Notes: a model not told the origin generated them from the sequence alone. DNA of 17,633 nucleotides from Deinococcus sp. (GCF_030523985.1 NZ_JAUNHK010000037.1:1-17633), one strand, 5' to 3'; counted from the stretch's first letter, positions 1 to 10,266 are shown. Program-made: numbers and translations.

Positions 1-222
1 GAGACGGCCTATTTCCGGGGTGCCCTGGCGCTGCACGCCCTCCGCAAGCAGGTCGGAGACGCCGCTTTCCGGGCTTTCCTCCAGGAATATATGCAGACTT
101 TCAGTAATCGGGCTGTCACCACTGCCGCCCTGCTGGAACTGGTGCGCTCTCGCCTGGGCCAGGGTGCCGAAGCGACGTTGCGCCAGTGGGTCGAAGCAGC
201 CGAGTTGCCACCACTGCCCTGA
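1..222 (+). CDS. C-terminal fragment of a probable M1-family zinc aminopeptidase (5' end outside window)
   Basis: The reading frame is open from the first base to the TGA at 220-222 and gives 73 residues. It begins ETAYFRGALALHALRKQVGD, which resembles the helical segment after the zinc site in M1 (gluzincin) peptidases, where a Y-x2-G-A-L-x-L-x-x-L-R pattern is usual. The rest, with FLQEYMQTFSNRAVTT and an end in EAAELPPLP, fits the C-terminal helices of this family, which stack over the catalytic domain. The HExxH-x18-E zinc motif would lie upstream and cannot be seen, so the family call rests on this tail alone. The gene converges with the secreted-protein gene at 232-675, only 9 bases away, and no terminator hairpin separates them. 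Confidence 0.6.
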   Translation, partial: ETAYFRGALALHALRKQVGDAAFRAFLQEYMQTFSNRAVTTAALLELVRSRLGQGAEATLRQWVEAAELPPLP

Positions 223-231
223 ACTGGACTG

Positions 232-675
232 TCAGAACAGGTAGCCCAGCCCGATTCGCGCTCCAGCTCTGGGTTCGACCCTTTCGTGAAAGTCGGTCAG
301 CAGCCCGGCGTGGGCTTCCCCGAAGAGGTTCAGGTGCCGACTGACCGGGATTTTCAAGCCCGCTATAGCATGCGGGTAGACGGAAGGATAAATGAGCACC
401 ACATCGCTCGACGTGTTCACCAAAAAGAGGCCACCGACTCCGGCACCCAGATAGGGCTGGGCTTTCGTAAGGGTCTGGACGGGGAAGGATTTCAGGTAAG
501 CCGCTTCCACACCCAAGCCGCCTTCTTCGCGTGAGGAGACGTAGCTCACGCCGACACGCGCGTTGTCGTACTGAAACGAAACTTGCGAGGAGGGCCAGCC
601 GATACCGAGGCTGACTTCTGCGGCTGCGGCGAAAGTGAAAGAGGACAAAACAATCGTCGTCAGGATTTTCTTCAT
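232..675 (-). CDS. Small secreted protein, probable outer-membrane beta-barrel-like
   Basis: This 147-residue protein starts with a clear type I signal peptide: MKK, a hydrophobic core (ILTTIVLSSFTFA) and an AAAA-EVS cleavage site near residue 20. The mature part alternates hydrophobic and polar residues in short strands rich in Gly and Tyr, for example VSFQYDNARVGVSYV and YLGAGVGGLFLV, and ends in GLGYLF. An aromatic last residue and repeated G-x-G-x-G-Y strands are typical of small outer-membrane barrels, and Deinococcus has an outer membrane. Function is unknown. The ATG at 673-675 is preceded by GGCAGG and by a TATGCT box (revcomp of 687-692) ending 11 nt upstream. Its promoter therefore overlaps the tRNA terminator tail. 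No specific family was recognised. Confidence 0.75.
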   Translation of the reverse strand: MKKILTTIVLSSFTFAAAAEVSLGIGWPSSQVSFQYDNARVGVSYVSSREEGGLGVEAAYLKSFPVQTLTKAQPYLGAGVGGLFLVNTSSDVVLIYPSVYPHAIAGLKIPVSRHLNLFGEAHAGLLTDFHERVEPRAGARIGLGYLF

Positions 676-686
676 GTCCGCCTGCC

Positions 687-692
687 AGCATA
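687..692 (-). promoter_or_regulatory. Candidate -10 box of the secreted-protein gene
   Basis: On the minus strand TATGCT ends 11 nt before the ATG. The T-rich tail of the tRNA terminator (TTTTGCTTTT) lies just upstream, where a -35 element would sit, but no good -35 hexamer is present. A start about 7 nt downstream of this box would leave a leader of only 4-5 nt. Confidence 0.4.
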
Positions 693-700
693 ACCGGTGC

Positions 701-730
701 CCAAAAGCAAAACCCCCGCACTCGGCGGGG
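701..730 (-). terminator. Rho-independent terminator of the tRNA-Ile gene
   Basis: Read on the minus strand, the stem CCCCGC (725-730) and GCGGGG (714-719) closes a 5-nt loop and is followed by GTTTTGCTTTT. It begins 9 bases past the tRNA CCA end, so it terminates the tRNA transcript just ahead of the next minus-strand gene. Confidence 0.85.
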
Positions 731-739
731 ATTTCTTCT

Positions 740-816
<77 letters not shown>

Positions 817-861
817 GCCCCTCAATTGCTCTTTGCCGTTCCATTCGGTCAGGCGGGGAAC

Positions 862-890
862 AAGATAACAGTGGTGGCCTGCCCTGTCAA
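862..890 (-). promoter_or_regulatory. Consensus housekeeping promoter for tRNA-Ile
   Basis: On the minus strand TTGACA (885-890) and TATCTT (862-867) are separated by exactly 17 nt. The -35 is a perfect sigma-70 match. The -10 lies about 45 nt upstream of the mature tRNA 5' end, leaving room for a short precursor leader. It is the best sigma-70 match noticed in the window, fitting a strongly expressed stable RNA. Confidence 0.88.
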
Positions 891-926
891 CGGGGCCAGC
901 AAGCTGGACACCGGGGAGGGGCGCCC

Positions 927-3521
<2,595 letters not shown>

Positions 3522-3568
3522 GACAGACTCCCAACGAAATCACAATTCTGCCCGCCCGTTCCCTCGCC

Positions 3569-3574
3569 TAAGCT
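3569..3574 (+). promoter_or_regulatory. -10 box giving a predicted leaderless mRNA for the gene at 3581
   Basis: TAAGCT is followed by 6 nt (ACGGGC) and then the ATG, so transcription should begin at or next to the start codon. No good -35 hexamer or Shine-Dalgarno sequence is present. The arrangement matches the TAnnnT leaderless class described for Deinococcus. Confidence 0.55.
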
Positions 3575-3580
3575 ACGGGC

Positions 3581-4138
3581 ATGAGCATAAAAGACAACTT
3601 CACTTCTGAAGAGTGGCTGAGCATCATGACCGCCCCAGGCCGCGCCGGAGCCGCCGTGGTCGCTGCCAGCCCCAGCGGTCTGACCGGACTGGTCGCCGAG
3701 GCCCAGGCGATTGCCGCCGCAGTGCGCGCCAGTGTCAGCAGCACGCCCCGCACCCCGCTGATGGAAGCGATGGCCGCCGAACTGATGGGCACGCCGCCCG
3801 ACCCCAAGGACTTGCCCAAGGAAGACACCCGCAACCTCGAAGAAGTCAAGGAGCGCAGCGTGCAGGCCGTGCGTCAGGCCGTGTGGCTGGTGAGCAGCAA
3901 GACCAGTGCCGAGGACGCCGCCGCCTACCGTCAGATGCTGCTCAAGGTGGCCGAGAACACCGCCAACGCCGCCAAGGAAGGCGGATTCCTGGGCATCGGC
4001 GGCGAGCAGGTCAACGACAAGGAACGCGCCGTCCTGGACGACCTGCGCCGCGTGATTGAGGGCGACACCAGCACGGCTGCGCCCAGCGTGGCGGCTCCCG
4101 TCACCCCCGCACCCGACGGCAGCGGCAACAGCAACTGA
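3581..4138 (+). CDS. Uncharacterised soluble helical protein
   Basis: This 185-residue protein has no signal peptide or membrane segment. It begins FTSEEWLSIMTAPGRAG, followed by an Ala-rich helical stretch (residues 20-70). A charged helix EEVKERSVQAVRQAVWLV and the segment EGGFLGIGGEQVNDKE (about residues 133-148) come next. The last 25 residues are a Pro/Ala/Ser tail. From memory the F-x-x-EEW start and the GGFLGxGGxxVxxxE block recur in a widespread bacterial family of unknown function, so it is not a lineage-specific orphan. No catalytic motif is apparent. The ATG was chosen because it sits 6 nt after a TAAGCT box and there is no Shine-Dalgarno sequence; Met16 is the next candidate. A terminator at 4170-4195 ends the transcript before the purH leader. 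Confidence 0.8.
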   Translation: MSIKDNFTSEEWLSIMTAPGRAGAAVVAASPSGLTGLVAEAQAIAAAVRASVSSTPRTPLMEAMAAELMGTPPDPKDLPKEDTRNLEEVKERSVQAVRQAVWLVSSKTSAEDAAAYRQMLLKVAENTANAAKEGGFLGIGGEQVNDKERAVLDDLRRVIEGDTSTAAPSVAAPVTPAPDGSGNSN

Positions 4139-4146
4139 GTTCTGTC

Positions 4147-4176
4147 TTCTTTGTCCCCGGCTTCTTTGTCCCCGGC
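4147..4176 (+). repeat. Perfect tandem duplication of a 15-bp unit
   Basis: TTCTTTGTCCCCGGC occurs twice head to tail (4147-4161 and 4162-4176), just after the stop of the preceding gene. Each copy contains the CCCCGGC that forms the left arm of the terminator stem. Confidence 0.9.
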
Positions 4177-4195
4177 TTGCAGGTCGGGGGCTTTT
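4170..4195 (+). terminator. Rho-independent terminator after the helical-protein gene
   Basis: CCCCGGC (4170-4176) pairs with GTCGGGG (4183-4189) over the loop TTGCAG, giving 7 bp with one G-U pair, followed by GCTTTT. Because of the tandem repeat, the upstream CCCCGGC (4155-4161) could replace the left arm. Confidence 0.75.
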
Positions 4196-4213
4196 GCTGC
4201 CGGGTCGCTGCGC

Positions 4214-4219
4214 TAGACT
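4214..4219 (+). promoter_or_regulatory. Candidate -10 box of the purH-folD transcript
   Basis: TAGACT lies about 12 nt before the ZTP aptamer and after the upstream terminator, so a transcript from here would carry the whole riboswitch. The -35 region (around 4191-4196, CTTTTG) is weak. Confidence 0.5.
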
Positions 4220-4230
4220 CAGTCCATCTG

Positions 4231-4305
4231 CGGAAGGTGACTGGCGCAAAGTGGGCCAAAACCACAGGGGAGCTTTCCGAATATCAGTGACCGTGCGCCT
4301 GGGTC
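4231..4305 (+). promoter_or_regulatory. ZTP (pfl) riboswitch aptamer
   Basis: The purH leader has the conserved pfl architecture. P1 pairs CGGAAGG (4231-4237) with CTTTCCG (4273-4279). GTGACTGGCGC follows, then P2 GTGG/CCAC (4251-4254 with 4262-4265), and the GGGGAGC block. After a linker the 3' domain GTGCGCCTGGG sits in a GACC/GGTC stem (4289-4292 with 4302-4305). The pseudoknot pairs GGCGC (4243-4247) with GCGCC (4295-4299). ZTP, made from AICAR, signals shortage of 10-formyl-tetrahydrofolate and turns such switches on. Placement before purH and folD is the classic context for this RNA. Confidence 0.9.
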
Positions 4306-4343
4306 GGACGTTTCTCGCACAGGCGGGGGCGTCCCTTCTTTCT
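4306..4343 (+). terminator. Terminator-like expression platform of the ZTP riboswitch
   Basis: GGACG (4306-4310) pairs with CGTCC (4330-4334), enclosing an inner stem CTCGC/GCGGG (4314-4318 with 4323-4327) over the loop ACAG. The hairpin is followed by CTTCTTTCT and then the GGAGG ribosome site of purH. An alternative pairing of CGCCTG (4296-4301) with CAGGCG (4320-4325) crosses this hairpin and uses the aptamer's own pseudoknot bases, so the two folds exclude each other. Termination versus ribosome-site control cannot be settled by eye. Confidence 0.6.
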
Positions 4344-4352
4344 GGAGGAACT

Positions 4353-5888
4353 ATGGCAACAAAACGTGCCCTACTTTCGGTGAGTGACAAAACAGGCATC
4401 GTTCAGTTCGCGCAGGAGCTTCAGGCGCGAGGCTGGGAACTGCTCAGCACGGGCGGCACCTTTGCGGCCCTGCAGGAAGCGGGCCTCAGCGTGCGGCAGG
4501 TCAGCGACATCACGGGCTTTCCTGAAATGATGGATGGACGGGTCAAGACCTTGCACCCGGCGGTTCATGGCGGCATCCTGGCGCGGCGCGGCACGGCCCA
4601 CATGGACGAACTGGCGGCGCAAAATTTTGGCACCATCGACCTCGTGTGCGTCAACCTCTACCCCTTCCGTGAGACGGTGGCGCGCGGCGCACCCGACGCC
4701 GACGTGATCGAAAACATCGACATCGGCGGCCCCGCCATGATTCGCTCGGCAGCCAAAAACCACGAGTCGGTGCTGATCGTGGTTGACCCCGCCGACTACG
4801 CGCTGGCGCTGCAAGACGAGATTTCGCAGGCCCAGCGCCGCTACCTCGCCGCCAAAGCCTATGCGCACACCAGCAGCTACGACGCGGCGATCAACGCCTA
4901 TCTGTCGGGCCAATCCGATCAGTTGCCCACCCAACTGCCTGGGACGCTGGACTTGCACCTCACGCGCACGGCCCAGGTGCGCTACGGCGAAAACCCCCAC
5001 CAGCCCGCCGCGATTTACCGCTGGGGTCAGGCGCGTGGCCCCGTGCTGGACGCGCAGGTGGTGGCGGGCAAACCGATGAGCTTCAACAACTACGCCGACG
5101 CCGACGCGGCCTGGAGCCTCTGCCAGGACCTCGCCGCGCAGGAGCAGGGCGCGGTGTGCGTGGCGGTCAAACACGCCAACCCCTGCGGCGTGGCCGTTGC
5201 GGAGAACGTGGCGGCGGCCTGGGAACGTGCCCGTGATGCCGACACCCTCAGCGTGTTCGGCGGCGTGGTGGCGGTCAGCCAGCCCGTGGATTTCGCGGCG
5301 GCTCAGAGCATGAAAGGGACCTTCCTCGAAGTGCTGATTGCGCCCGACGTGACGAGCGACGCGATTGAATGGTTCGCCGCCAAAAAGCCCGACCTACGCG
5401 TGCTGATTGCGGGTCAGGCCGAGGGCGTCAGCGTGCTGGACGTGCGGCCTCTGGCAGGCGGATTCGCCGTGCAGGAGCGCGATACCCGCCCCTGGGACGA
5501 CCTCTGCCCCGAAGTCGTCACCAAGCGCCAGCCAACGGAGCAGGAGTGGCAAGACCTCCGTTTCGCCTGGGCCGTGGTCAAGGGCGCACGCTCCAACGCC
5601 GTAGCGATTTGCAAGGGCGGCGTGACCGTGGGCCTCGGCGCGGGCGCGGTCAGCCGCATCTGGGCCGCCGAGCGTGCGGTGCAGAACGCAGGCGAAAAGG
5701 CGCAGGGCGCGGTGCTGGCCTCGGAAGCCTTCTTCCCTTTTGACGACGTGGTGCGCCTCGCTGCCAGCGCGGGCGTGACGGCCATCCTGCAACCCGGCGG
5801 AGCCAAGCGCGACCCCGAAGTCATCGCCGCGTGTAACGAACTGGGCGTGAGCATGGTGTTCACGGGTTCGCGGCACTTCCGGCACTGA
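4353..5888 (+). CDS. purH: Bifunctional AICAR formyltransferase / IMP cyclohydrolase
   Basis: PurH performs the last two steps of purine synthesis: 10-formyl-THF formylates AICAR to FAICAR, which is then cyclised to IMP. The 511 residues match the family length. The N-terminal cyclohydrolase domain (about 1-195) shows [17 protein letters not shown] and [15 protein letters not shown] with Lys65. The C-terminal formyltransferase domain shows [10 protein letters not shown], the catalytic KHANPCG with Lys273-His274, VKGARSNAV, and the end [11 protein letters not shown]...[10 protein letters not shown]. The ATG at 4353 was chosen because GGAGG lies 5 nt upstream and [13 protein letters not shown] is the normal N-terminus; upstream in-frame sequence belongs to the riboswitch. 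Control by the ZTP riboswitch is implied. folD follows after 17 nt. Confidence 0.97.
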   Translation: MATKRALLSVSDKTGIVQFAQELQARGWELLSTGGTFAALQEAGLSVRQVSDITGFPEMMDGRVKTLHPAVHGGILARRGTAHMDELAAQNFGTIDLVCVNLYPFRETVARGAPDADVIENIDIGGPAMIRSAAKNHESVLIVVDPADYALALQDEISQAQRRYLAAKAYAHTSSYDAAINAYLSGQSDQLPTQLPGTLDLHLTRTAQVRYGENPHQPAAIYRWGQARGPVLDAQVVAGKPMSFNNYADADAAWSLCQDLAAQEQGAVCVAVKHANPCGVAVAENVAAAWERARDADTLSVFGGVVAVSQPVDFAAAQSMKGTFLEVLIAPDVTSDAIEWFAAKKPDLRVLIAGQAEGVSVLDVRPLAGGFAVQERDTRPWDDLCPEVVTKRQPTEQEWQDLRFAWAVVKGARSNAVAICKGGVTVGLGAGAVSRIWAAERAVQNAGEKAQGAVLASEAFFPFDDVVRLAASAGVTAILQPGGAKRDPEVIAACNELGVSMVFTGSRHFRH

Positions 5889-5905
5889 GGGGAGGCGTGG
5901 CAGAC

Positions 5906-6838
5906 ATGACGAACACGCAGGCCGCCCCCACCGTTCTCCTCGGCAAACCAATTGCCGACCAAGTGATGCGGGCGGTGCGGGCCGACCTGCAAAACTGGGC
6001 CGCCCTGGACCAGCCGCTTCGGCCCCGGCTGGTCAGCGTACTGGCTTCCGATGACGAGGCGTCGCAGGTCTATGTGAACAGCAAGGAGGCCCGCGCCCGC
6101 AGGCTGGGCGTGCAGTTTCAGGTGGTGAACCTCGGTGCCCAGGCGACCCAGGAAAAACTGGAACAGACGCTGCGTGACCTCTCGGCAGACCCGGAGGTTC
6201 ACGGCATCGTGCTGGAACTGCCGCTGGCGAAGGGCCTGGACGCCGACGCCGCGCTGCTGCACATCGCCCACCGCAAGGACGTGGAGGGGCTGACCCCGGC
6301 CAACCTCGCCCTGATTGCCGCCGGGCGGGAGCCCGAAGCCCTGCTGCCCCCCACGCCGCGCTCTATCCGGTTTCTGCTGCGTCAGCAACTCGGTGACGAC
6401 CTGCGCGGCCTCCGCATCGCCGTGGTCGGGCCAGGGCGCACGGTGGGCCGCCCGCTGCTGTTCATGCTGAACAACAAGGGCGCGACAGTCACCCTGTGCA
6501 ACATGTACACCCGGAATCTGGCGGACGTGCTGGCCCAGCAAGACGCCGTGGTGGTGGCGGTCGGCAAGGCTGGGCTGCTCAGGCCCGAACACGTCCAGCC
6601 GCATCACGTGGTGGTGGACGCCGGAATCAACGTGCAGGAGAGCGGCGACATGGTGGGAGACGCCACGCCCGACCTCGCCGTGCGTGCCCAGACCCCGGTG
6701 CCCGGCGGCGTGGGGCCGCTGACCTCGGCGCTGATGTACCAGAACCTCGTGCGGGCGGTCAAACTGCAACGCGGCGAACCTACCGACGACCTGATTCTGC
6801 TGTCCGGAGCGGCCCAGACGACCTCTCAGACGACCTGA
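5906..6838 (+). CDS. folD: Bifunctional methylenetetrahydrofolate dehydrogenase / methenyl-THF cyclohydrolase (divergent)
   Basis: FolD oxidises 5,10-methylene-THF with NADP and hydrolyses the product to 10-formyl-THF, the cofactor PurH uses. From the ATG at 5906 (GGAGG 10 nt upstream; the GTG at 5897 is too close to it) the protein has 310 residues. The catalytic lysine is present as Lys60 in YVNSK. KDVEG (124-128) and the [15 protein letters not shown] segment also fit. Two signatures are unusual. The active-site glutamine of the standard VQLPLP motif is Glu104 (LELPL), and the usual GRSxxVGxP cofactor motif reads GPGRTVGRP. The substituted glutamine is one of the Lys-Gln-Asp residues tied to cyclohydrolase chemistry, so activity balance or cofactor preference may differ. 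It is cotranscribed with purH. The stop is 6 nt from the convergent glycosyltransferase gene. Confidence 0.92.
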   Translation: MTNTQAAPTVLLGKPIADQVMRAVRADLQNWAALDQPLRPRLVSVLASDDEASQVYVNSKEARARRLGVQFQVVNLGAQATQEKLEQTLRDLSADPEVHGIVLELPLAKGLDADAALLHIAHRKDVEGLTPANLALIAAGREPEALLPPTPRSIRFLLRQQLGDDLRGLRIAVVGPGRTVGRPLLFMLNNKGATVTLCNMYTRNLADVLAQQDAVVVAVGKAGLLRPEHVQPHHVVVDAGINVQESGDMVGDATPDLAVRAQTPVPGGVGPLTSALMYQNLVRAVKLQRGEPTDDLILLSGAAQTTSQTT

Positions 6839-6844
6839 AGGCGC

Positions 6845-8152
6845 TCAGCCCCCCTCTACCGGGGCGGGCTCGGCGTGCCGCGCACTCTTGTCCCAGGTTT
6901 TGCGCCCGGTGAAGTAGTGCTTGTAGGCCATCGGCAGGCTCAGGAACAGGGCGAAGCCGTACACGGGCAGGCTGGCGAGGGTAAACAGCACCCGGCCTGG
7001 CGACAGCTTGTTCTCGACCTGATAGCGGGCCACCCACTGAAGCTGCAACCCGATGTTGATGACCGTGATGATGAGGCTGGTGGTCGCGTCCAGCACAAGC
7101 CCCTCTGCGCCCATCAGCCAGCGCACCGGCTGCATCAGCAGCGAGGTGACAATCACGGCGTTCATCCACGGGCTGATGACGAAGTAGGTGAGGTCGAGCC
7201 GTGCCAGCAGCGGCATGGGCGAGCGCCAGAGCTGGGGCAGGTACGGCGCGCACTGCATGGTGCCCTGTGTCCAGCGCGCACGCTGCCGAGAAAAGCGCGG
7301 CAGGTCGGGGAGCCCCTGCTGGGTCACGGCGTGTTCCAAAAAAGCCATGCGGTTTTGCTTGCGGGCCAGTCGCATTTCCAGACCGCTGGCAAAATCTTCG
7401 CTGAGGCAGTCGGGCCAGGGGGCTACTCCCCGCGCCAGTTGCCCCGCCAGATAGCTGGCCCGCATGAACTGCCCGTTGCCGAACAGCCCCACCGAATGCC
7501 AGCGTTCGCGCAGCAGTTGCACGTGCCGCACGATAAAGAACTCCAGGTCCTGCTGCTGCTCCAGCATGCGCCCGATGACCGTCTTGGGCGTTAGCTTGAC
7601 CACGCTGGGCCGAATTTTCACGCGGGCTTGGGCACCCATCACGTCAGGGTCGGCCAGAGCTTCCCGGGCTTCGGGAATGAGACCCGGCGTCACCCGTCCG
7701 TCGGCATCCACCACCACAAAAATCTCGCGGGACAGGTCGGCCTCCGCCGCTTGTCGTGAACCCAGCACCTGAGAAACGGCCCAGTTCAGAGCCTTGCCCT
7801 TGCCTTCGCGGGCCTGTGGAAAGGCGCGGCGCAGCAGGCTGACTTGCGGGTCACGTGCCCCCAGTCCGGTCACGATGGCGGCGGTGTCGTCGTCGCTGGC
7901 ATCGTCGATGACCACCACTTGCGCCTCGGGCACGGTTTCGCGCAGGTTCTGCACCGTGGCGGCAATCACCTGCGCCTCGTTGAGGGCCGGAATCAGGAAA
8001 GTGAAGCGCAGCGACAGGTCAGGCGTGCGGCGACGCCGGGGCGTGGGCAGCAGCGCCGCCACGATCATCTGAGCGAAATACAGGCCCAGCATCACCAGGC
8101 CACTCAGGTCGAGGAAGGTCAGAAATCCATGCAGTAGGTTCAAGGGGGTCAC
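6845..8152 (-). CDS. Membrane-bound family 2 glycosyltransferase
   Basis: This 435-residue processive-type GT2 resembles the IcaA, hyaluronan synthase and cellulose synthase group. A membrane helix at about residues 16-35 is followed by the GT-A domain. This has [10 protein letters not shown] (54-63), [11 protein letters not shown] (Asp83-Asp84 region), VVVDADG with the metal-binding Asp149-x-Asp151, the SED acceptor motif (Glu252-Asp253) and QRARW (290-294), which positions the growing polymer. Hydrophobic segments after residue 310 ([51 protein letters not shown]) are C-terminal membrane helices. The sugar is unknown; surface polysaccharide or glycolipid synthesis is inferred. The GTG start has only a weak GGAG beside it. 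The gene lies 60 nt downstream of the Fur-like gene on the same strand. Confidence 0.88.
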   Translation of the reverse strand: MTPLNLLHGFLTFLDLSGLVMLGLYFAQMIVAALLPTPRRRRTPDLSLRFTFLIPALNEAQVIAATVQNLRETVPEAQVVVIDDASDDDTAAIVTGLGARDPQVSLLRRAFPQAREGKGKALNWAVSQVLGSRQAAEADLSREIFVVVDADGRVTPGLIPEAREALADPDVMGAQARVKIRPSVVKLTPKTVIGRMLEQQQDLEFFIVRHVQLLRERWHSVGLFGNGQFMRASYLAGQLARGVAPWPDCLSEDFASGLEMRLARKQNRMAFLEHAVTQQGLPDLPRFSRQRARWTQGTMQCAPYLPQLWRSPMPLLARLDLTYFVISPWMNAVIVTSLLMQPVRWLMGAEGLVLDATTSLIITVINIGLQLQWVARYQVENKLSPGRVLFTLASLPVYGFALFLSLPMAYKHYFTGRKTWDKSARHAEPAPVEGG

Positions 8153-8212
8153 TCCAGGGGCAGGCCAGCGGCCTTATAACCGCCCACTATGCACCCTGAG
8201 AGGCGTACCCGA

Positions 8213-8605
8213 CTAGACGCCCTGACCCTCTGCACACGTCGGGCACTGCCCGTAGAGCGTCACCTCATGCGCCTCGACGATAAAGCCGCCGGGATAGACC
8301 GTGCCGCTCGGCAGCGCGACGGGGCAGGTGTGCAGCGTGAACACCTTGCCGCAGCGGGTGCAACTGAAGTGGTGGTGGTGGCCCTTGCCCGTCGCCTCAT
8401 ACAGTGTTTCACCGTCGAGCAACACGGGATGAATGCGGCGCTGCTCGGTCAGAAGCTTGAGGGTGCGGTAGACCGTCGCTATGCCCAGGCGGGGCAACTC
8501 GGCCCGCGCCCGTTCGTGGATATCGCCCACCGCCAGTGGCCCCGGCGCTTCTTCCAGAAGGCGGGAAATCACATCACGCTGTCGGGTGCTGCGGCTGACC
8601 GTCAT
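8213..8605 (-). CDS. Fur-family metal-responsive transcription regulator
   Basis: Fur proteins are dimeric repressors or activators that sense Fe, Mn, Zn or peroxide. From the ATG at 8603-8605 the protein has 130 residues. The N-terminal winged helix has [11 protein letters not shown] and the recognition helix [12 protein letters not shown] (41-52). The dimerisation domain has GHHHHFSC (His76-79), the structural zinc pairs Cys82-x2-Cys85 and Cys121-x2-Cys124, and His113-Glu114 as likely regulatory-metal ligands. I recall the D. radiodurans protein DR0865 as a Mn/Fe-responsive Fur or Mur; the sequence alone does not fix the metal. The upstream GTG/ATG-type extension to 8650 was rejected because it runs into the preceding terminator and TACCCT sits 7 nt before this ATG. 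Confidence 0.93.
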   Translation of the reverse strand: MTVSRSTRQRDVISRLLEEAPGPLAVGDIHERARAELPRLGIATVYRTLKLLTEQRRIHPVLLDGETLYEATGKGHHHHFSCTRCGKVFTLHTCPVALPSGTVYPGGFIVEAHEVTLYGQCPTCAEGQGV

Positions 8606-8612
8606 ACAGGCC

Positions 8613-8618
8613 AGGGTA
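8613..8618 (-). promoter_or_regulatory. -10 box of a predicted leaderless promoter for the Fur-family gene
   Basis: On the minus strand TACCCT is followed by 7 nt (GGCCTGT) and the ATG, so the transcript should start at the codon itself. There is no Shine-Dalgarno sequence. The promoter must fit between this start and the terminator at 8652-8678. The same TACCCT-N7-ATG layout recurs at 16101. Confidence 0.55.
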
Positions 8619-8651
8619 GCACCGTCACGGCGAGCAAGTCCTGGCAACACG

Positions 8652-8678
8652 AAAAAGCCGCCCCCCGAAGGAAGCGGC
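8652..8678 (-). terminator. Strong rho-independent terminator of the envelope-protein pair
   Basis: On the minus strand GCCGCTTCC pairs with GGGGGCGGC around a C(TTCG)G tetraloop, using two G-U pairs, and TTTTTCG follows. It separates the two envelope genes upstream from the Fur-family gene downstream. Confidence 0.9.
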
Positions 8679-8696
8679 CCCGAAATTCACCGAAGA

Positions 8697-9464
8697 CTAC
8701 AGGTTGGGATTGGCCTTCTGGTCTTCGCTGATGGGCGTGCCCTGGGCCTTGGCTTCGACCTTGCTGTCAGGAATCGGCACCACGCCGGGGTGAACGGGGT
8801 TGGCGGTGTAGTGAACCCCCGCCGCTGCCGACTGGGTCTGTGCAGCCGTCGCTGCCGCGTCCTGGGCCAGCGCTGCCGTGGGACGGTCCTGGGCAGGCAC
8901 AGTGCTGGCGGTGCTCGCTGCCGCCACCGAGCTGGCGCGGGCGGCGGGAGTGGACTTGGTGGCCCCCTTGGGCTGACCGGCCTTGTCGAGCAGGCCGTTC
9001 GCCACCGATTCGAGCTTGGGCGCAAGCACCTTGTCGGTCAGCATCTTGACCGCCATGGTGCCGAGGGTGGCGACCAGCGCGCCGCCGAGGTCGTTCTTGC
9101 TGCCTTTTTGCTTCTGCTGGGCCTTGACGAACGCCTTCTGGTGCTTGACCGGGCTGTGGGCGTCCACATAAATCTTCTTGGAGCGGCGGAACTGACGTCC
9201 CACCAGCAGCCCCAGCACCGCACCGACAGCCGAAGCGCCGCCGAGCATCTTGAGCGGTTCTTTTTCGACCTGCACGCGCAGGCTGGCCTGTTCGGTCAGG
9301 CGGTCCACGCTGGCCTTGAGACGCTCGCGGGCTTCTTCCTGTTCGGTCAGGTAGCGGATGTCGCTGCCCTGGCCCACACGCACTTCACCAGACACCACCG
9401 GGGCGTCATGGGTGACGGTAGGCTGGGCCTGGATGGTCAGGGAACGGTCTTTGCTGTCAGCCAT
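8697..9464 (-). CDS. Putative envelope protein with DUF3618-like N-terminus and disordered tail
   Basis: The 255-residue protein has an acidic N-terminal region and a coiled stretch (YLTEQEEARERLKASVDRLTE, in part, about 38-59). A short glycine-rich membrane segment follows (LGGASAVGAVLGLLVG, about 73-88) with basic residues RQFRRSKK after it. A second hydrophobic patch (GGALVATLGTMAVKML, about 126-141) precedes a low-complexity Ala/Ser/Thr/Pro/Gln tail. The coiled region plus TM anchor resembles DUF3618/YqjD-type proteins, which often pair with YqjE-like proteins. That pairing holds here: its ATG is 2 nt past the upstream stop, with GGGAGG 9 nt before it. No enzymatic motif is present. A structural or stress role at the membrane is inference. 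Confidence 0.75.
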   Translation of the reverse strand: MADSKDRSLTIQAQPTVTHDAPVVSGEVRVGQGSDIRYLTEQEEARERLKASVDRLTEQASLRVQVEKEPLKMLGGASAVGAVLGLLVGRQFRRSKKIYVDAHSPVKHQKAFVKAQQKQKGSKNDLGGALVATLGTMAVKMLTDKVLAPKLESVANGLLDKAGQPKGATKSTPAARASSVAAASTASTVPAQDRPTAALAQDAAATAAQTQSAAAGVHYTANPVHPGVVPIPDSKVEAKAQGTPISEDQKANPNL

Positions 9465-9466
9465 CT

Positions 9467-10213
9467 TCAGTTGCCTCCCTTGGTGGCCGTGTCGGGCACG
9501 TCCAGACCCTCGCGGCGCATGTCCTCGATGTAGGTGGGCGTGGTGCTGACGGCGATGCCCGGAGCGTCACGCAGGACGACGGGGTTTTGCAGGTTGGGGT
9601 CGTGGTCGTGACCGTGGCCTTCGAGCTTTTCGTTCAGGCGGTCGCCGTACATCTTGGCGCGTCCGTCCACGTCGCTTTCGTAGACGCGCTGGTTGCCCTG
9701 GGTCTGTGCGCCGGGCTGGGCATCGCCGTAGAAAGTGGTGGCCGGCACGCTGGCGGCGGCTCCGGCACCGGGAACGTCGTACTTGAGCGAGGTGGCAGGC
9801 ACGCCGCTCTTGCCCGCGTCGGCACCCGCGCTCGCCGTGGCACCTTTGAACTCAGGCCCGTTCAGGTCCACCGGACGGCGGGGCATGCCGGTGTCCACCT
9901 CGGCGCTGAGCTTCTTGAGGCCCATGAAAATCAGGGCGCCCGTGATGGCGAGGCTGACCAGGGCAATAATCAGGGCCGCTGCCCAGGCCGCCAGACCCAG
10001 ACGCATCAGACCGTAGAACACGGCCAGAATCAGGAAAATCAGGCCCAGCACCAGCGGCCCCAGCGCGGCCAGCACCAGCACGATGCCGACCCCTTTGGCC
10101 TTGGCGAGTTCGCTGACCTTCTTGGCCACGGCATTGATTTCAGACTTCACGAGAACGACGCCAGCGTCGAACACTTCGACCAGCGCGCTTCCCATACTCT
10201 TGCGTTCTTCCAT
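9467..10213 (-). CDS. YqjE / phage_holin_3_6-like membrane protein
   Basis: Residue numbers here count from the ATG at 10213 (248 residues). The N-terminal amphipathic region ([19 protein letters not shown]) precedes two membrane helices: [19 protein letters not shown] and [19 protein letters not shown], at about residues 40-95. This is the usual YqjE/DUF1469 layout, called holin-like by topology only. The cytoplasmic or periplasmic tail is long, Gly/Ala-rich and contains GHGHDHDP, a histidine-rich patch that could bind metal. ATG 10213 was chosen because GGAGG lies 5 nt upstream; ATG 10240 has no ribosome site. The gene is transcribed with the DUF3618-like partner and runs divergent from crtB. 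Nothing phage-like surrounds it, so cell lysis is unlikely. Confidence 0.8.
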   Translation of the reverse strand: MEERKSMGSALVEVFDAGVVLVKSEINAVAKKVSELAKAKGVGIVLVLAALGPLVLGLIFLILAVFYGLMRLGLAAWAAALIIALVSLAITGALIFMGLKKLSAEVDTGMPRRPVDLNGPEFKGATASAGADAGKSGVPATSLKYDVPGAGAAASVPATTFYGDAQPGAQTQGNQRVYESDVDGRAKMYGDRLNEKLEGHGHDHDPNLQNPVVLRDAPGIAVSTTPTYIEDMRREGLDVPDTATKGGN

Positions 10214-10260
10214 TGCTTCCTCCAGGCTCTTGCCGCCCATCGCGGGCAGCTTCTTTCCTT

Positions 10261-10266
10261 AGCATA
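10261..10266 (-). promoter_or_regulatory. Candidate -10 box of the envelope-protein pair
   Basis: TATGCT on the minus strand lies 47 nt before the preferred ATG at 10213. No convincing -35 sits at 16-18 nt. GAAACGTC occurs at 10273-10280 and again at 10301-10308 in the same spacer, which could be a regulator site. Confidence 0.4.

Noticed and set aside
5414..6769. 451-codon minus-strand frame spanning purH and folD
   Set aside because: It crosses two well-supported genes, is His/Gln/Arg-rich and has no ribosome site or recognisable domain.
9467..10213. Reading the holin-like protein as evidence of a prophage
   Set aside because: The resemblance is in membrane topology only; no endolysin, capsid, integrase or att-like repeats occur in the window.
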